From: Vibrio comitans
GTDB taxonomy: Bacteria; Pseudomonadota; Gammaproteobacteria; Enterobacterales; Vibrionaceae
NCBI GenBank assembly: GCA_024346835.1
Contig: AP024866.1
Span: 2,604,001-2,668,000, forward strand
DNA length: 64,000 nt
Direction: 5' to 3'
Made by a program: the position numbers and the translations under genes. Shown here in pieces: positions 62,497 to 64,000 of this stretch. The notes beneath the pieces were generated by a model that saw only the letters and a list, made by a program, of their open reading frames with translations, did not search any database and had not been told where the DNA came from. Each line of letters starts with the position of its first letter. Within the stretch, counting starts at the first letter, position 1.

Positions 62497-64000
62497 ATGA
62501 AAGCGAATATTCTTCCTTTATCTTTAGCTATTGTTAGCTCTTTAACCGCAACCGCTACATTTGCTGGTACCAATGACGCACTACCGACATTTACCGCTGA
62601 ATCTAAGAACGCTACACAATACACAGCAGATTTTAATCGTTCGCTACGCTCACAACTGAATTTTGCAGATACAACGGATTTTGAATTAGCCGATAAAGGA
62701 TTCATCGCTCGTGAAGATAACCTGAAAATCATGAATAAAAATGGTCAAAGCATTGCTTGGGAGTTAGGCAGCTATGACTTCCTATTGCAAGGCAAAGACT
62801 TTGATAGCATTCACCCGAGCATGCAGCGTCAAGCCGTTCTAAACATGAAGCACGGTCTTTATCAGGTGCGTGATGGGGTCTATCAGGTGCGTGGCTACGA
62901 CTTAGCGAATATTACTTTCGTTCGTAGTGAAAATGGTTGGATAGTGTTTGATCCGTTGACCATCCCTGAGACAGCCGAGGCTGCATACAAGCTATTTAAG
63001 AAGCATGTTCCTGACGGGGATCTACCTATAAAGGCAGTGGTTTACTCCCACTCTCATGCTGATCACTTTGGTGGCGTGAAGGGCATAGTATCCCAAGAAC
63101 AAGTGAATGCTGGTGAAGTTGAAATCATCGCACCACGAGGCTTTACCAAGCACTCAATATCAGAAAACGTACTCGCCGGCACAGCCATGGCTCGTCGTGT
63201 GCTGTATCAATACGGTACTTCTCTAGAGAAAGGGGCACAAGGTCAGGTCGATGCCGCAATTGGTAAAAGCGTAGCCTCTGGTGAACTATCGCTGATCATA
63301 CCAACTCTTGAGGTTCAAGAAGACATTCAAAGCGTTACTGTTGATGGCCTAGAACTCATCATGCAAAACGCTCCAGAAACTGAAGCTCCATCAGAGATGA
63401 ACACCTACATTCCTGAATACAAGACGTATTGGGGAGCTGAAACGACGGTTGGTGGTCTGCACAACTTGTATACCCTTCGCGGTGCATTTGTCCGTGATTC
63501 CCTGCAATGGGCTGATGTAATTAATGAAGCTTTGTATGAGTTTGGTCATCAATCAGAGGTGTTAATCGCCTCTCACAGCTGGCCTCGCTGGGGTAACGAC
63601 AATGTGGTTAACTTCCTCGAGAAGCAACGCGACATGTATGGCTACCTGCACGATGAGTCTCTGCGCTTGGCAAACCATGGCGTCAACATTAATGACATTC
63701 AAGATGAGTTTAAGGTTCCTGAAACCCTAGCCAATGAATGGTACCTGCGCGGTTATCACGGCTCATACCATCGCAATGCAAAAGCGGTACTAAACAAGTA
63801 CCTAGGCTATTTTGATATGAACCCAGCTAACCTGATTCCACACAGTACGACTGAGTCAGCTAAGCGCTACGTTGAAGACTTTGGCGGCGACAACATTATT
63901 GCAGCGGGTAGCAAAGCCTTTGATAGAGGCGACTATCGCTGGTGTGCTGAGATCGTCAACAAAGTGGTGTTTGCTGAGCCTGAAAACAAACAAGCTCGAT
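62497..64000 (+). CDS. Secreted alkyl sulfatase (metallo-beta-lactamase fold), 5' part
   Basis: The frame is open from the ATG at 62497 to the window end (501 codons), so the 3' part is missing. A signal peptide ends near ATATFAG. The metal site is HSHADHFGG with the first His at residue 185, and further ligand motifs NAPETEAPSEMNTYIPE and SHSWPRWGND are those of SdsA1-type alkyl sulfatases, which release sulfate from detergents such as dodecyl sulfate. The dimerisation segment (NEWYLRGYHGSYHRNAKAV) follows. A periplasmic or secreted location is expected. Confidence 0.87.
   Translation, partial: MKANILPLSLAIVSSLTATATFAGTNDALPTFTAESKNATQYTADFNRSLRSQLNFADTTDFELADKGFIAREDNLKIMNKNGQSIAWELGSYDFLLQGKDFDSIHPSMQRQAVLNMKHGLYQVRDGVYQVRGYDLANITFVRSENGWIVFDPLTIPETAEAAYKLFKKHVPDGDLPIKAVVYSHSHADHFGGVKGIVSQEQVNAGEVEIIAPRGFTKHSISENVLAGTAMARRVLYQYGTSLEKGAQGQVDAAIGKSVASGELSLIIPTLEVQEDIQSVTVDGLELIMQNAPETEAPSEMNTYIPEYKTYWGAETTVGGLHNLYTLRGAFVRDSLQWADVINEALYEFGHQSEVLIASHSWPRWGNDNVVNFLEKQRDMYGYLHDESLRLANHGVNINDIQDEFKVPETLANEWYLRGYHGSYHRNAKAVLNKYLGYFDMNPANLIPHSTTESAKRYVEDFGGDNIIAAGSKAFDRGDYRWCAEIVNKVVFAEPENKQAR

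Noticed and set aside
62855..62900. Repeated TATCAGGTGCGTG in the alkyl sulfatase gene as a recent duplication
   Set aside because: It encodes YQVRDGVYQVRG, and the family normally has a similar double motif at this place, so no inserted residues are implied.

Overview
The window is chromosomal DNA from a gammaproteobacterium of the Vibrionaceae, most likely a Vibrio or close relative. The evidence is gene order and protein sequence. The first half carries the enterobacterial/Vibrio block parC-parE-yqiA-cpdA-yqiB-nudF // tolC - hldE-glnE-ygiF // DUF47-pit - ygiM - cca - uppP-folK-folB // plsY - tsaD // rpsU-yqeY-dnaG-rpoD - tRNA-Ile2, in nearly the order known from E. coli. gspA/gspB and an alternative oxidase are added, as found in marine vibrios.

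Layout. 1-31.7 kb is core genome: the end of degS, topoisomerase IV, the tolC locus, LPS heptose and nitrogen-regulation genes, phosphate uptake, the type II secretion accessory pair gspAB, tRNA maturation, folate/undecaprenyl/phospholipid enzymes, and the macromolecular-synthesis operon rpsU-yqeY-dnaG-rpoD. At 31835-31910 a tRNA-Ile2(CAU) gene forms the left edge of an AT-rich genomic island of about 8.6 kb. Its boundaries are shown by a 17-bp duplication of the tRNA 3' end at 31897 and 40536. The island holds an excisionase-like regulator, broken remains of a tyrosine recombinase, a DUF4145-type protein, an intact IS903-like element, a membrane/coiled-coil protein, and a tight three-gene unit (GHKL ATPase, STAS-like DUF4325 protein, membrane-anchored helical protein). 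The three-gene unit is the best candidate here for an undescribed system.

From 40.6 kb to the end lies accessory but ordinary chromosomal content. It includes a TPR protein, a proXWV-type betaine transporter, a LysR/MFS pair, a gluconate/Entner-Doudoroff regulon (eda-gntP // gntK-edd, gntR) with a double GntR operator and a CRP site, focA, a DUF3299 lipoprotein, a phosphoesterase lipoprotein behind a good Pho box, a DoxX-like protein, a LysR/MATE pair, an M14-type hydrolase, an AlkB-like dioxygenase, a glycine-zipper lipoprotein and the first two thirds of a secreted alkyl sulfatase.

Regulatory themes can be read directly from the DNA. Phosphate appears as Pho boxes near pit and the phosphoesterase. 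Oxygen/NO appears as a perfect FNR box and an NsrR-like palindrome in front of the alternative oxidase. Sugar acid use appears as GntR and CRP sites. Three copies of one palindromic intergenic repeat, in full and internally deleted forms, sit at the 3' ends of minus-strand genes. No CRISPR array, rRNA gene or riboswitch was recognised. All function statements rest on motif recognition by eye; no database search was run.
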